DNA from: Hahellaceae bacterium
Lineage (GTDB): Bacteria; Pseudomonadota; Gammaproteobacteria; Pseudomonadales; Oleiphilaceae
NCBI GenBank assembly: GCA_024234505.1
Contig: JACKOD010000006.1
Location: 1-64,000, forward strand
Reading direction: 5' to 3'
DNA length: 64,000 bases
Positions 33,163 to 41,761 of this stretch are shown in pieces; position 1 is the stretch's first letter, and each line of letters begins with the position of its first letter. The notes under the pieces are model-generated. The model ran no database searches, was not told the DNA's origin, and was given only the letters and a program-made list of their open reading frames with translations. Position numbers and translations under genes: made by a program.

Positions 33163-34434
33163 TTAACTCAACAGGGGCAGTTCATCTACCGCCACGGGAT
33201 AACGCTGATCAATTTCAGTTCCGGCCAGACCTGCCAGCCGACGCAAGGATTTGTGAATATGAGCAGGCGTAATGATGACGCCTGAAGTATCCGGTTGTAA
33301 GGTTTGTGCATTAACCGGCATGGCGGTATACAGCGCAGAGGTCTGGCCAATCACCCGATTGCCACGAATCCCCGCCCCCATCAGCATTACACTGGTCACG
33401 TTCCAGTGATCCTTACCCCGATTGGCATTGTAAAAAGGAGTGCGGCCAAAGTCGGACCCGATCACCACCGTCGTTTGATCGGCCACCCCCTGACGTTCCA
33501 GCTCAGTCCACAGATGATCAATGCCATCCAGCAAGGTATTCAGGCTATTGGAATGTGACTGGTCATGATTGCCATGCGTATCAAACCCACCCACATTGAG
33601 ATTGGCCGACACCGCCAGACCGGCAGAAAAGGCCGCTGCCGCCATTTCTGCCTGTCCACGTAAACCGTTTGAAATACGGGAAGGCAGTTTGGCCACTATT
33701 TCCTGCAGATTACCGTCGCCGGTGCGTGCACTAAGCAACTCCTGGATTTTCTGACGACGTTTCAGCAACACCTCATCATCACGCAACTGCCTGAGCCGGT
33801 TTGCCTGGCTTTGCGCGACACGAGCGTAGATATCATCCTCAAAATAACGTTCGGTGTTACCCGGGCTGGGTTCATTCGGATAGGCCAATTTACTGAAACT
33901 GCCGCTGCCAGACACGCGGGAGGCGCTGACAAGTCCATCCGTAAAGTCATAACCCCCATTACTGATATAGGCCATGGGTTTGGTGGCCCCCGCCGAAGCC
34001 GCGACCATGGCTGCAAAACTCGGATGACCCATATCGCTTTTACCACTCCAGGTAAAACGGTTGCCGACCGTATGGCTGTTAGTCTGGGTGTCCACCCCGT
34101 TAATCACAAGTAATCGCCCGGCATGGCGCGAAAAGAAGCTCTCAAACATGTCGGTGGCTGGTGCCGTAATGGTACTGGGGTAAGGCGCGTAGCGCAGGCC
34201 TCCGGTGGTACGAATATCGGCCGCACTGAAATTATTGACCGGCCCGCGACCGTCACTGCGTTCGACGTTGCCTTTGGGATCACACAAGCTGGTGGGGTCC
34301 CACCCTCCACCAGCATTCACCATCACCCAAAAGCGATTGGGATCTGCCGCAGCACGTGCCTGTAGTGAAATGGACGGTAAACATAGTGCCAGTCCGGATG
34401 CCGCGAATGCTTTGAATAAGTCTCTGCGTTTCAT
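33163..34434 (-). CDS. DUF1501 family twin-arginine-type secreted protein
   Basis: A 423-residue DUF1501 (alkaline-phosphatase-fold, sulfatase-like) protein. The N-terminus MKRRDLFKAFAASGLALCLP is a twin-arginine-like signal (K-R-R-D-L-F). Family marks include VMVNAGGGWDPTSLCDP, GFDTHGNHDQSHSN and VVIGSDFGRTPFYN, with metal-ligand-type Asp and His residues. DUF1501 genes are commonly paired with DUF1800 or cytochrome-type DUF1592-like genes, as here (13 bp after the coding region of the latter on the minus strand). The start chosen is at the KRR motif, with a GGGGAG-like site upstream. The substrate is unknown. Confidence 0.88.
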   Translation of the reverse strand: MKRRDLFKAFAASGLALCLPSISLQARAAADPNRFWVMVNAGGGWDPTSLCDPKGNVERSDGRGPVNNFSAADIRTTGGLRYAPYPSTITAPATDMFESFFSRHAGRLLVINGVDTQTNSHTVGNRFTWSGKSDMGHPSFAAMVAASAGATKPMAYISNGGYDFTDGLVSASRVSGSGSFSKLAYPNEPSPGNTERYFEDDIYARVAQSQANRLRQLRDDEVLLKRRQKIQELLSARTGDGNLQEIVAKLPSRISNGLRGQAEMAAAAFSAGLAVSANLNVGGFDTHGNHDQSHSNSLNTLLDGIDHLWTELERQGVADQTTVVIGSDFGRTPFYNANRGKDHWNVTSVMLMGAGIRGNRVIGQTSALYTAMPVNAQTLQPDTSGVIITPAHIHKSLRRLAGLAGTEIDQRYPVAVDELPLLS

Positions 34435-34470
34435 CTTAAATTCTCCCCTCTTATCCATGTCTTTCGCGGC

Positions 34471-36804
34471 TTATTCATACAGGAACTGGTAATCTGCGAG
34501 CAGATAGGCCATCACGCCCATCCAGGCCCGGATGGCGTAACTGGTGTCTTCTCTGATTTGCTGGTCTTCAGGTAATTTTTCCTGAGTCAGCGGATTTTCT
34601 GTGACATCGCAACGATAATTCAGATTGCGATATTGCCACTTCTTGGTAGCAATCAGTGGCTGTCCATCGCGCCAGATGGCTTCGAACAAAGCATAGGTCG
34701 CATCTACTTTAGGGTCGCTGTCTTCCAGCTTTTCTCCCAGCATGACCCAGTGCAGGTGACGAATGTTCGCGCGAATATTGCTGATCGCCGAGCTGATCGC
34801 CTGTCCATCGCTGTTATAGGGCACCGTATCTTTGGCCACAAGAGGAAAGAGCTTGCGCTGCGCGGCCGGCAGGAAGAAGTCCTTCGCGGTCACTTCACAG
34901 GCCATTTCATTGGCCATGCGTAGCTGCAACGAGGCCATCAAGCCGTTGGGATGGGTCACGCGCTTTTCAACGGTATCCGAATCAATACCGCCATAGAGTT
35001 GATTAAACTCGCCTCGCTCTTTATCAAAATGGCTATAGCTTGCCCAGGAATATTTCCAGGTATAGCCCGTCACGGCTTTCAGTTTACGATCCAGCATTTC
35101 AGGCGTTAACAGTCGTGCGCTGCCAACCACACTGGCCGATGCGCCCGAGGCCGACTTGGCCCGGTAATAGGGGCTCAGGAGAATACCCTTGACGACCGTT
35201 TTGAAGTTATAGCCCGATTCGATGAATTCCTTTTCAATATTTCCCAAATACAAACGCTGTGCAACATAGGCCGATTTTTCATCCTCGGTGGCACTGTCAC
35301 TGGGGGTAGGCAAGGTGTCATCGCCTACAAACCCTTTGTAAACCGTTTTTACTGTAGCGCGGGCGAAACGCGGATCTTTGGCTATCTGCTTGCCCAACCA
35401 CTGTAGTGAACGATCGACATTCCCCGACAATGGCATCACTGCGCCGTTAAAGCCTCTTGGTTGAATATCGCTAGGCCAGCCGTCACGAGTCAGACGACTG
35501 GGACGATAACGCCCTCTTTCATCCCAGTTCTGGAAAGTGGAGGCCACCGGATCCATCACATCATGACAACCGGTACAAGCCGGGTTATCCAGCGTGGGTG
35601 TCGTACTGACCAGATCAATCGCCTGATCCGGGCGCATTCCCTGAATCGCCAGAATATCGGTATCCAGGAAGAACTCGAATACCTTGCGTGAACGATGACG
35701 GTTCAAATTCGTTTTGGTGGTGGGAAACTTGTTCAGAAACATCGGTGACGTCAGAATACCCGCATGTGGCACGCCGGGAATACGGACTTCACGAAAATCA
35801 TTCGGATCTTCCGGATACGCCAGATCAAGCGGCGCAGCCTGAAGAGCAAACGCGGTTTGACCCAGTACTCCCCACACTTGCGCCGAATAGCGATTCGCCA
35901 TGGTGTAGTCAGCCGTCAGTATTTCGGTAAAAGGACGATTCTCTTTCACGACATGAGCAATTAGTCGCAAGGCCTCTTCCGACACGCCATCATTGGTCTC
36001 ATTGCGTAACCAGTCAAATAAGGTTTTCTGTGGATTCGAGCTCGAAGTATCCAACCCCAGATTCGCAAACCAGCGACGCCCGGGATAATCGGTATTGTCC
36101 AGAAGACCCAGCGCTTCTTCACCCGGCAGATATTTATCCTGATGCAGTACGTCGTTGTATATTTCCATTACCCGCGCATAAAAACCGTCACTTTCCATAT
36201 AAGCGTCGATGGCGGAGCTTAGCGCCGCAACGTCGGTGTTGGTCACGTTGGCCGTTTCGGCCGCTGTCGGCAAACGTCCGGCCAGACTCAGACTGGTGCG
36301 ATAAAGCGTTTTGCCGGCAGACTCCAGCTCAATCCCTTCCAGAGAGCAGGACTGTGCATTCACCGCAAAGTCGTTAAAGCCACTGTTGAAAGCCGCCAGA
36401 ATGTACTCGGCTGTTTTACCGGAGCAATCCAAGCCACAATCTTCTACGCTCCCGACCGGCATGGTCGTCGCAATACGATTGGTCAGCGTATCTATATCGC
36501 CACAGGTGGCACAGCCGATCATGGACGGGCCATTGGCCGTACCGTAACCGGCCGAGCCATGACAGGAGGCGCACTGGGTGGTATAGAGTGCCTGGCCGTC
36601 CAGCGCACGCGGTGTCAGTGCTTTGGACGTTACGACATTGCCACACGCGGATTGGGCACTTCGATTACTGGAAAATTCTTCGGTGCCGCTGTACTCGCCG
36701 CAAGCGCTCAATAGCAACACCATCAAGCCAACTCCCACACGCCGCCAAAGCCGGTCATTGTGATGGTGCTTATCGTGTAAATGCCTCTGAAACCTTTGCC
36801 TCAT
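34471..36804 (-). CDS. Cytochrome c-type DUF1592/DUF1588-like lipoprotein
   Basis: A 777-residue envelope protein. The signal peptide ends in a lipobox (VLLLSAC). A cytochrome c domain follows with CASCHG (near residue 80), and a second haem-type motif CTGCHD lies near residue 410 in the segment DNPACTGCHDVMDPVA, typical of DUF1588. The rest resembles the DUF1592/DUF1585-type proteins that accompany DUF1501 partners. ATG 36804 is preferred to 36816 because GGAGG lies just ahead of it. First gene of the six-gene operon. Likely role: electron transfer or oxidation of an unknown substrate at the cell surface. Confidence 0.8.
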   Translation of the reverse strand: MRQRFQRHLHDKHHHNDRLWRRVGVGLMVLLLSACGEYSGTEEFSSNRSAQSACGNVVTSKALTPRALDGQALYTTQCASCHGSAGYGTANGPSMIGCATCGDIDTLTNRIATTMPVGSVEDCGLDCSGKTAEYILAAFNSGFNDFAVNAQSCSLEGIELESAGKTLYRTSLSLAGRLPTAAETANVTNTDVAALSSAIDAYMESDGFYARVMEIYNDVLHQDKYLPGEEALGLLDNTDYPGRRWFANLGLDTSSSNPQKTLFDWLRNETNDGVSEEALRLIAHVVKENRPFTEILTADYTMANRYSAQVWGVLGQTAFALQAAPLDLAYPEDPNDFREVRIPGVPHAGILTSPMFLNKFPTTKTNLNRHRSRKVFEFFLDTDILAIQGMRPDQAIDLVSTTPTLDNPACTGCHDVMDPVASTFQNWDERGRYRPSRLTRDGWPSDIQPRGFNGAVMPLSGNVDRSLQWLGKQIAKDPRFARATVKTVYKGFVGDDTLPTPSDSATEDEKSAYVAQRLYLGNIEKEFIESGYNFKTVVKGILLSPYYRAKSASGASASVVGSARLLTPEMLDRKLKAVTGYTWKYSWASYSHFDKERGEFNQLYGGIDSDTVEKRVTHPNGLMASLQLRMANEMACEVTAKDFFLPAAQRKLFPLVAKDTVPYNSDGQAISSAISNIRANIRHLHWVMLGEKLEDSDPKVDATYALFEAIWRDGQPLIATKKWQYRNLNYRCDVTENPLTQEKLPEDQQIREDTSYAIRAWMGVMAYLLADYQFLYE

Positions 36805-37119
36805 AACTCCCTCCATTTTTTATTGTGCCGCGTTGCCTGCCAGACCCTTGCTGAGAGGCCGTCTGCAAATACGTGATCCGTCGGCCAATGCGAGTAAGGC
36901 GCATATTGAACGGTGATGTGTCATTGATAGACGGAGAACACCGGAATGAAAATGTGCAACAAGTGTTTTTGCCACTTGCCTCACATTCGAAGAGGGGAAA
37001 CAGGTTTTTTAGAGAATTATTTCGCAGATCAGAAGGTTACAGAACCTCATTACAAACACAAAAGAGCGTTACAAAAGAATCATCGAAGGTTACCCGAAAC
37101 GCCTGTTGCGCCCGTTCGG
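36805..37119. promoter_or_regulatory. Intergenic region upstream of the DUF1592 operon
   Basis: About 315 bp without a supported gene; the open frame on the plus strand (Arg/His/Ser-rich) shows no family features. It should hold the promoter of the six-gene operon. The AraC-type regulator gene ends just beyond it on the same strand. No clear terminator was seen. Confidence 0.35.
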
Positions 37120-38139
37120 TTACACACGAAAATCACTGGGTGATTTCCCGGTCCATTTACGAAAGGCTCGCCCAAAATTCGAAGGGTCACTGTAACCCAA
37201 CGCATGTGCGATATCGTCTACCGACTTGTCGGTGGCACGCAGCATCGCCAGTGCACGCTTCTTTCGCACTTCATTCAAAATATCCTGAAAGCTGGTATCA
37301 AATGACTGCAATTGCCGACGTAAGGTACGAGAGGTCATATGTAACATGTCCGCCACGTCTTCCATCGACGGAATCGGCCCTTGCTCTGACTGTAACATCC
37401 GTTTTACCTTAATCACGATGGTTTCGTGCTGGGCGAGCGAGCGTAACTGGGCTTCGCAATCTTTCTCCGCCACCCGCTGAGCGACCGGATTGGACAGGGC
37501 TAACGGCAAATCAAGAAACTGCTTGTCAAAACGAAGCTGATTGACCGGCTGGTCAAATTCAACGCTGGCATGAAAATAAGTGTCATATTCGTCCGCATAA
37601 TCGGGACGGGGATAGCTCAAAAGGCAGCGTCCGGTACGCATGAGCTTGGTACCAAACAGCAGAAAATTCACCATCATCAGCGCGACAAACAAGCACTCCA
37701 CCACAAAAGGTGTCAAATCTTCCAGCCCCAGATTTTCATCCAGCTGCAAAACCGCTTCGTCACCCTCGGTGAAAAATTTCCATTCGATAAACGCAAAACG
37801 TATTCGATAGTATTTTTCGAGCATCACCAGTGCTTTGCCCAGCGACTCTGACGATATCGCCGCCTGGGCCATGGAACCATGAGTGGTAAACGTAAGTCGG
37901 GCTCCGTAGGAGAGACCCAGCGATGGGGTAGCCGTCATTTCCAGCGTGTGACGAACCAAGGCCACAAACTGTTCATTTGAAAGCATTGCATCGGGATTAC
38001 GCAAGACCGACTCCCGAATGCCAGACCTTTCAAGCAGCAGATCACCATCTACACCTTTTTCCAGTGCCAACTCAAACAGAATTTCTCCGTAAGTCGCAAA
38101 AACGATAGCGTCTTTTGCAAGGCTACTTATGGCCTTCAT
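37120..38139 (-). CDS. AraC-family transcriptional regulator (OruR/arabinose-binding type)
   Basis: A 339-residue regulator. Residues about 25-210 match the Arabinose_bd (OruR/ArgR-like) ligand domain; the C-terminal 100 residues form the double helix-turn-helix AraC domain with MTSRTLRRQLQSFDTSFQDI and the signature IAHALGYSDPSNFGRAFRKW. ATG 38139 is chosen; an upstream ATG at 38187 adds 16 residues without family support. It points towards the DUF1592 operon (same strand, 315 bp upstream), which is a possible target. Confidence 0.9.
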   Translation of the reverse strand: MKAISSLAKDAIVFATYGEILFELALEKGVDGDLLLERSGIRESVLRNPDAMLSNEQFVALVRHTLEMTATPSLGLSYGARLTFTTHGSMAQAAISSESLGKALVMLEKYYRIRFAFIEWKFFTEGDEAVLQLDENLGLEDLTPFVVECLFVALMMVNFLLFGTKLMRTGRCLLSYPRPDYADEYDTYFHASVEFDQPVNQLRFDKQFLDLPLALSNPVAQRVAEKDCEAQLRSLAQHETIVIKVKRMLQSEQGPIPSMEDVADMLHMTSRTLRRQLQSFDTSFQDILNEVRKKRALAMLRATDKSVDDIAHALGYSDPSNFGRAFRKWTGKSPSDFRV

Positions 38140-38442
38140 TACCACGTCCCAAATTGACCGATTACCTTCTAAAAGTAATGGCATCACTAATAATACGCAA
38201 GTACCAATAATAGAAATACCTTTGAGCTAACCTCGCCCACCTACTGACACCGACTCACATACAGAACAAAATACCAATGAGATGATGCCGAATTCGAGTA
38301 TTTACTCTATATTAATCCAGCGTATTACAAAATGGAATTGCTTAAACCTCAAACAATTAATGTCATCTCGGCAAAAGCAACCAAGGAAGCGGGTTCCGGA
38401 CGGCGTCCCCCCACCTCCCGAAACCTGATCAGGAAACAGGGG
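38140..38442. other. Intergenic region between AraC gene and cobC
   Basis: About 300 bp, AT-rich in its left part, with no supported gene or clear RNA. It contains the promoter of the AraC gene; the right end follows the cobC stop. Confidence 0.35.
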
Positions 38443-39057
38443 CTACAATTCGTGCTTATGGAATACCAGAGTTTGCGTCATTGAGCCATCAGGGTAACGG
38501 GTCACTCGAATCCGGCTGATATTGGCATACGGTACTTCAATACGCCATAACGCCTGAGCCGGCATAGCCAGTATTTCGGTAAGAATGGCTCGGATGGTCC
38601 CTCCATGACACACCAGTAAGGTGTGTTGCCCTGCCTGCTCAGCCAGCAATGTCTGCCAGCTTTGCTTTACACGCTGCATAAAATTGTCCAGCGTTTCTGC
38701 CTGAGGCGGTGTATGAGTGACCGGATCTTTCCAATAGTTCTGCAGAAACGAAGGGTAGGCCTTCATCACTTCTTCAGGCGTCATCCCTTCCCAGTCGCCA
38801 AAACCGATTTCACGAAAGTCTGCTACCTGTTTGATCGGAATATCGTGACGATTCGACAACTCTGAAGCAAATTCGGCGCAACGCAACAGCGGCGAACTGA
38901 TGATTCGCTTCCAGGGATTGTGTTCTCCCACCGCACGGCGCATTTGTCTCCAGCCGTCATCCGACAGTGGATCATCCTGGCTACCCCGTAAACGCCTGCC
39001 ACCAACGGGCTCACCGTGACGCATCAGGTCGATCAGCGTTTCCTGAAATTCATGCAT
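38443..39057 (-). CDS. cobC: Histidine phosphatase, probable alpha-ribazole phosphatase CobC
   Basis: A 204-residue phosphoglycerate-mutase-like phosphatase with the catalytic RHG motif in LIDLMRHGEP and the second His in LVCHGGTIRAIL. Because it follows cobT and cobU on the same strand, it is probably alpha-ribazole-5'-phosphate phosphatase, which removes the phosphate in nucleotide loop assembly of cobalamin. No cobS lies in this cluster. Confidence 0.85.
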   Translation of the reverse strand: MHEFQETLIDLMRHGEPVGGRRLRGSQDDPLSDDGWRQMRRAVGEHNPWKRIISSPLLRCAEFASELSNRHDIPIKQVADFREIGFGDWEGMTPEEVMKAYPSFLQNYWKDPVTHTPPQAETLDNFMQRVKQSWQTLLAEQAGQHTLLVCHGGTIRAILTEILAMPAQALWRIEVPYANISRIRVTRYPDGSMTQTLVFHKHEL

Positions 39058-39145
39058 TCTCTTCTCCTCAAACTACCGAGTCAGTGTCAATCACCCTGCC
39101 CGGCGATATCACAGGGTTATCACCGGATATTGTCATCACCCCTGC

Positions 39146-40198
39146 TTATTCCGATGACAGTTTTTCTGAGACGGACGCTTCGGCAAATGTTGCCATTTCA
39201 TTATGCAATGCCAATGCCGCGCGAATCACCGGCAGACAAACCGCCGCGCCGCTCCCCTCACCCAAACGCATGCCCAGTGACAATATCGGCTGGGCGGCCA
39301 ACGCCTGAAGGACTTTGCCATGCCCCTGTTCTGCCGAACAATGAGCGAATAACATCCAGTCTCTCACCCCCGCGTTCAACGATTGCGCCAGCAACGCGGC
39401 TGCCGTCGCGATAAATCCGTCCACCAGCACCGGAACGCCTTTCTGCGCCGCGGCGATATAGGCTCCGGTAAGTGCAGCGATTTCAAGCCCGCCCAGACAG
39501 GTCAGTACGGAAAAAGCGTCTCGCGCCGGGTGTTTGAGCAAGGCAGTTTCGATCACCGAAACCTTGTGGGCGATTCCCGCATCGTCCAGCCCTGTGCCCG
39601 CCCCGGCGAGCACATCGGGGGGCACGTCCAGTAAAGCGCAAATCAGTGCCGTTGCCGATGTGGTATTGCCTATCCCCATTTCGCCACCAATAAAGAGCTG
39701 GGCATCTTTAGCCATCCGGGTGTCAACCCACTCCCGTCCCACGGACATGGCCTCAAGACATTGGGCCGGGGTCATGGCCGGCTGTTCAACAAAATTCGCC
39801 GTACCCGGTGCAATTTCCCTTTTCAACACGCCGGGAATCTCCGGCAAGGGAAAAGCCGTTCCCAGCGATACAACATGCAAGTCTGCCTCTTGCTGACGAG
39901 CTAAAACGCTGATAGCCGCACCACCGCTGGCAAAGTTTTTGATCATTTCCACGGTAACGGCCTGTGGAAACGCCGAGACACCTTCTGCGACCACGCCGTG
40001 ATCTGCAGCAAAGATGGCAATGGCAACCGAGTCCAGACGGGGCTTCTCTTGCCCTTGCCAGCCCGCAAACTGCACGGCTAACGTTTCCAGACGTCCCAGT
40101 GCTCCCGGGGGCTTGGTCAGACTCATTTGTCTGGATTCCGCAGCATTTAAGAACTCTGTCTGGATGGCGGCGACCGCTTCGTTAAACCAATGATTCAT
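39146..40198 (-). CDS. cobT: Nicotinate-nucleotide:dimethylbenzimidazole phosphoribosyltransferase CobT
   Basis: A 350-residue CobT that makes alpha-ribazole phosphate from nicotinate mononucleotide and 5,6-dimethylbenzimidazole. Family marks: LTKPPGALGRLE near the N-terminus, the glycine-rich GGEMGIGNTTSATAL loop, and the C-terminal catalytic Glu in RLGEGSGAAVCLPV. The ATG at 40198 fits the family start (MNHWFNEAV...); the 63-bp upstream extension does not. Lies between cobU and cobC. Confidence 0.95.
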   Translation of the reverse strand: MNHWFNEAVAAIQTEFLNAAESRQMSLTKPPGALGRLETLAVQFAGWQGQEKPRLDSVAIAIFAADHGVVAEGVSAFPQAVTVEMIKNFASGGAAISVLARQQEADLHVVSLGTAFPLPEIPGVLKREIAPGTANFVEQPAMTPAQCLEAMSVGREWVDTRMAKDAQLFIGGEMGIGNTTSATALICALLDVPPDVLAGAGTGLDDAGIAHKVSVIETALLKHPARDAFSVLTCLGGLEIAALTGAYIAAAQKGVPVLVDGFIATAAALLAQSLNAGVRDWMLFAHCSAEQGHGKVLQALAAQPILSLGMRLGEGSGAAVCLPVIRAALALHNEMATFAEASVSEKLSSE

Positions 40199-40321
40199 TC
40201 TGTTCTCGCGCAGTAAGTAGTGGTTATCAGTTAATTGTGTGGTGCTCAGGTAAGCTGCCATGCTTACTAATTCATTTGAATAATTTCAGTTTAATACGCT
40301 CAACCATTTTTTCGCCTGAAG

Positions 40322-40834
40322 TTATGACTTAAGCGTCAAAGGCAGTCCGGCAACCACGAGCGATACCCGCTCGCACTGTTCGGCCAGCGCTTGATGCAAC
40401 CAGCCTGTCGCATCAACAAACTGGCGAGCCAGCGCATTATCCGGAATGACCCCCTGCCCCACTTCATTACTGACCAGAATGACAGGCCCGACAGGCTCGG
40501 CAAGTGCGTCCAGCAACGCTTGTCTTTCTTGTGCAAAACGATTGTGATCATTCAGGCATAGCAAATTACTCAACCATAACGTCAGACAATCGACCAGTAC
40601 CACTCGATCCGGTGCGATCGAGTCTTTTAACAACGCCCCCAGGGCAATCGATTCTTCATAAACCTCCCAATGCTCAGGACGGTCCTGACGATGACGGGAG
40701 ATACGCTGCGCCATTTCGTGATCCAGCGACTCAGCGGTCGCAATGTAGCGCACAGGCAATGCCCACTCGGTAGCCCGTGCTTGTGCATATCGACTCTTGC
40801 CAGACCTCGCTCCGCCCAATATCAGCTCGCGCAT
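40322..40834 (-). CDS. cobU: Adenosylcobinamide kinase / guanylyltransferase CobU
   Basis: A 170-residue bifunctional CobU/CobP with P-loop GGARSGKSRYAQ, the guanylylated-His region ISRHRQDRPEHWEVYE, the LVDCLTLWLSNLL strand and VSNEVGQGVIP. It phosphorylates adenosylcobinamide and then adds GMP. First gene of cobU-cobT-cobC; the leader upstream contains possible RNA structure. Confidence 0.96.
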   Translation of the reverse strand: MRELILGGARSGKSRYAQARATEWALPVRYIATAESLDHEMAQRISRHRQDRPEHWEVYEESIALGALLKDSIAPDRVVLVDCLTLWLSNLLCLNDHNRFAQERQALLDALAEPVGPVILVSNEVGQGVIPDNALARQFVDATGWLHQALAEQCERVSLVVAGLPLTLKS

Positions 40835-41115
40835 ACCGTTCCTCTGTCTCGATTCAGGTTAAACAAACCCGACTTAGGTTAAACAAAAAATAATAACAGA
40901 TTTAATCATGTACTTAGTCGCAATGATCAAATTAATGATGGGACATCTCACGCAGACAAAGCTGCCTTCCCCACCAACTTTCACGAAGGGCTCGTGATGA
41001 ATGCCGCAATCACACAGTCGCAGGAAGCGTCACCACCCGATCGCCGAAAGCCCTCCCGAGAACCGGCGGCCAGTTCGAGCATCGGTGAGACATGCATCAC
41101 ATGTCCGCCCCGCCT
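40835..41115. promoter_or_regulatory. Leader/intergenic region upstream of cobU
   Basis: No gene seen. Next to cobU is a pair of direct repeats, AGGTTAAACAAA (from about 40857 and 40876). Further out, the minus strand holds short elements (CGACTGTGTGATTGCGG, then GGGGAAGGC, then GTGAGATGTCC) in the order and spacing seen in cobalamin riboswitches, closed by a TCTCAC/GTGAGA pairing. The conserved boxes are too degenerate for a firm call. Confidence 0.3.
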
Positions 41116-41187
41116 GTCCGTTTTTGACTATTGGCCAGTCTTTTCCTGACCTTCTCCATTTTTCCAACATCCCCCAAACTAGACCTC
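41116..41187 (+). promoter_or_regulatory. Promoter region of sRNA copy 1
   Basis: Contains GTCCG (41116) followed by TTGAC, and 31 bp further on TGACCTTCT (41147-41155), whose first base lies exactly 41 bp before the conserved RNA start GTTGATTAG. A weak -10 (TAGACC) sits at 41180-41185. Both boxes recur in front of copies 2 and 3. Confidence 0.6.
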
Positions 41188-41281
41188 GTTGATTAGTGTC
41201 TCTGAACTAGTCCAGTTTAGCTTCGCCAGAGGCTGAACTACTTACCTTGCTTTTAAACCGTGCTTTGCACGGTTTTTTTTT
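41188..41281 (+). ncRNA. Tandem sibling small RNA, copy 1
   Basis: A 94-nt predicted sRNA. Hairpin 1: GATTAGT/ACTAGTC around the loop GTCTCTGA, identical in all three copies. Hairpin 2: AGTTTAGC/GCTGAACT around a TTCGCCAGA loop; its stem sequence differs from the other copies but pairing is kept. A shared single-stranded linker CTTACCTTGCTTTT follows. Hairpin 3: AAACCGTGC TTT GCACGGTTT, then nine or more T, a strong rho-independent terminator. No ORF or ribosome site. The exposed GUCUCUGA loop and the linker are the likely base-pairing seeds, and the U-tail fits Hfq binding. Ends are inferred from conservation, not mapped. Confidence 0.8.
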
Positions 41282-41335
41282 GCCTGCGCGTTATCATCTG
41301 TTAACCAGTCACTGCGAACTACACCATCTCAACCT

Positions 41336-41370
41336 CTATTTCCTATTTCCTATTTCCTATTTCCTATTTC
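41336..41370 (+). repeat. Five tandem CTATTTC heptamers
   Basis: A perfect 7-bp microsatellite, CTATTTC x5, between sRNA copies 1 and 2, about 80 bp upstream of the copy 2 promoter boxes. Such repeats change length by slippage. Confidence 0.9.
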
Positions 41371-41420
41371 AATCACATTAGACAAAACAAACGCCTAGGG
41401 TGATATAAAGATCAAGAGTT

Positions 41421-41491
41421 GTCCGAAATTGACCAACGAAAAAAAACAAATGACCTTCTGTACACTCGTACAATATTGCACTATAACTTCC
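41421..41491 (+). promoter_or_regulatory. Promoter region of sRNA copy 2
   Basis: GTCCGAAATTGACC at 41421-41434, then TGACCTTCT at 41451-41459 (30 bp on), again 41 bp before the conserved RNA start. The best -10-like hexamer of the three (TATAAC, 41482-41487) is here. Sequences between the boxes are not conserved, so the boxes themselves are under selection. Confidence 0.6.
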
Positions 41492-41583
41492 GTTGATTAG
41501 TGTCTCTGAACTAGTCCGATTCACCTTCGCCAGAAGGTGAATTCTTACCTTGCTTTTAAGCCGTGCTTTGCGCGGCTTTTTTT
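41492..41583 (+). ncRNA. Tandem sibling small RNA, copy 2
   Basis: A 92-nt predicted sRNA. The first 26 nt (hairpin 1 with loop GTCTCTGA) are identical to copy 1. Hairpin 2 is GATTCACCTT/AAGGTGAATT around CGCCAG, a different sequence with compensating changes. The CTTACCTTGCTTTT linker is kept. Terminator AAGCCGTGC TTT GCGCGGCTT followed by a T-run. Same strand and promoter layout as copies 1 and 3. Confidence 0.8.
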
Positions 41584-41689
41584 ATGCCTGTGATTTGACC
41601 AATACCTATTGGTGTATCCGGGATAGCACTATCGCAACTGACCACTGTCGTATCCTAATTGCCTAACAGATCACATCTGCCGGCCACAT

Positions 41690-41761
41690 GTCCGAAAATG
41701 ACCCAAAGGTGCACGTTTTCTGACCTTCTACAGAAAGCTGAAATAATAGATCATTCATCTC
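41690..41761 (+). promoter_or_regulatory. Promoter region of sRNA copy 3
   Basis: GTCCGAAAATGACC at 41690-41703, then TGACCTTCT at 41721-41729 (31 bp on), 41 bp before the conserved RNA start. The -10 region (ATTCAT) is weak, as expected of an activator-dependent promoter. Confidence 0.6.

Noticed and set aside
36873..37412. A 179-codon plus-strand ORF before the DUF1592 operon
   Set aside because: Arg/His/Ser-rich, no family resemblance, and its right half overlaps the well-supported AraC regulator on the other strand.
41451..41491. A sigma-54 promoter (-24 GG/-12 GC) for the sRNAs
   Set aside because: No GG-N10-GC element is conserved at the same place in all three copies; only TGACCTTCT and GTCCG boxes are.
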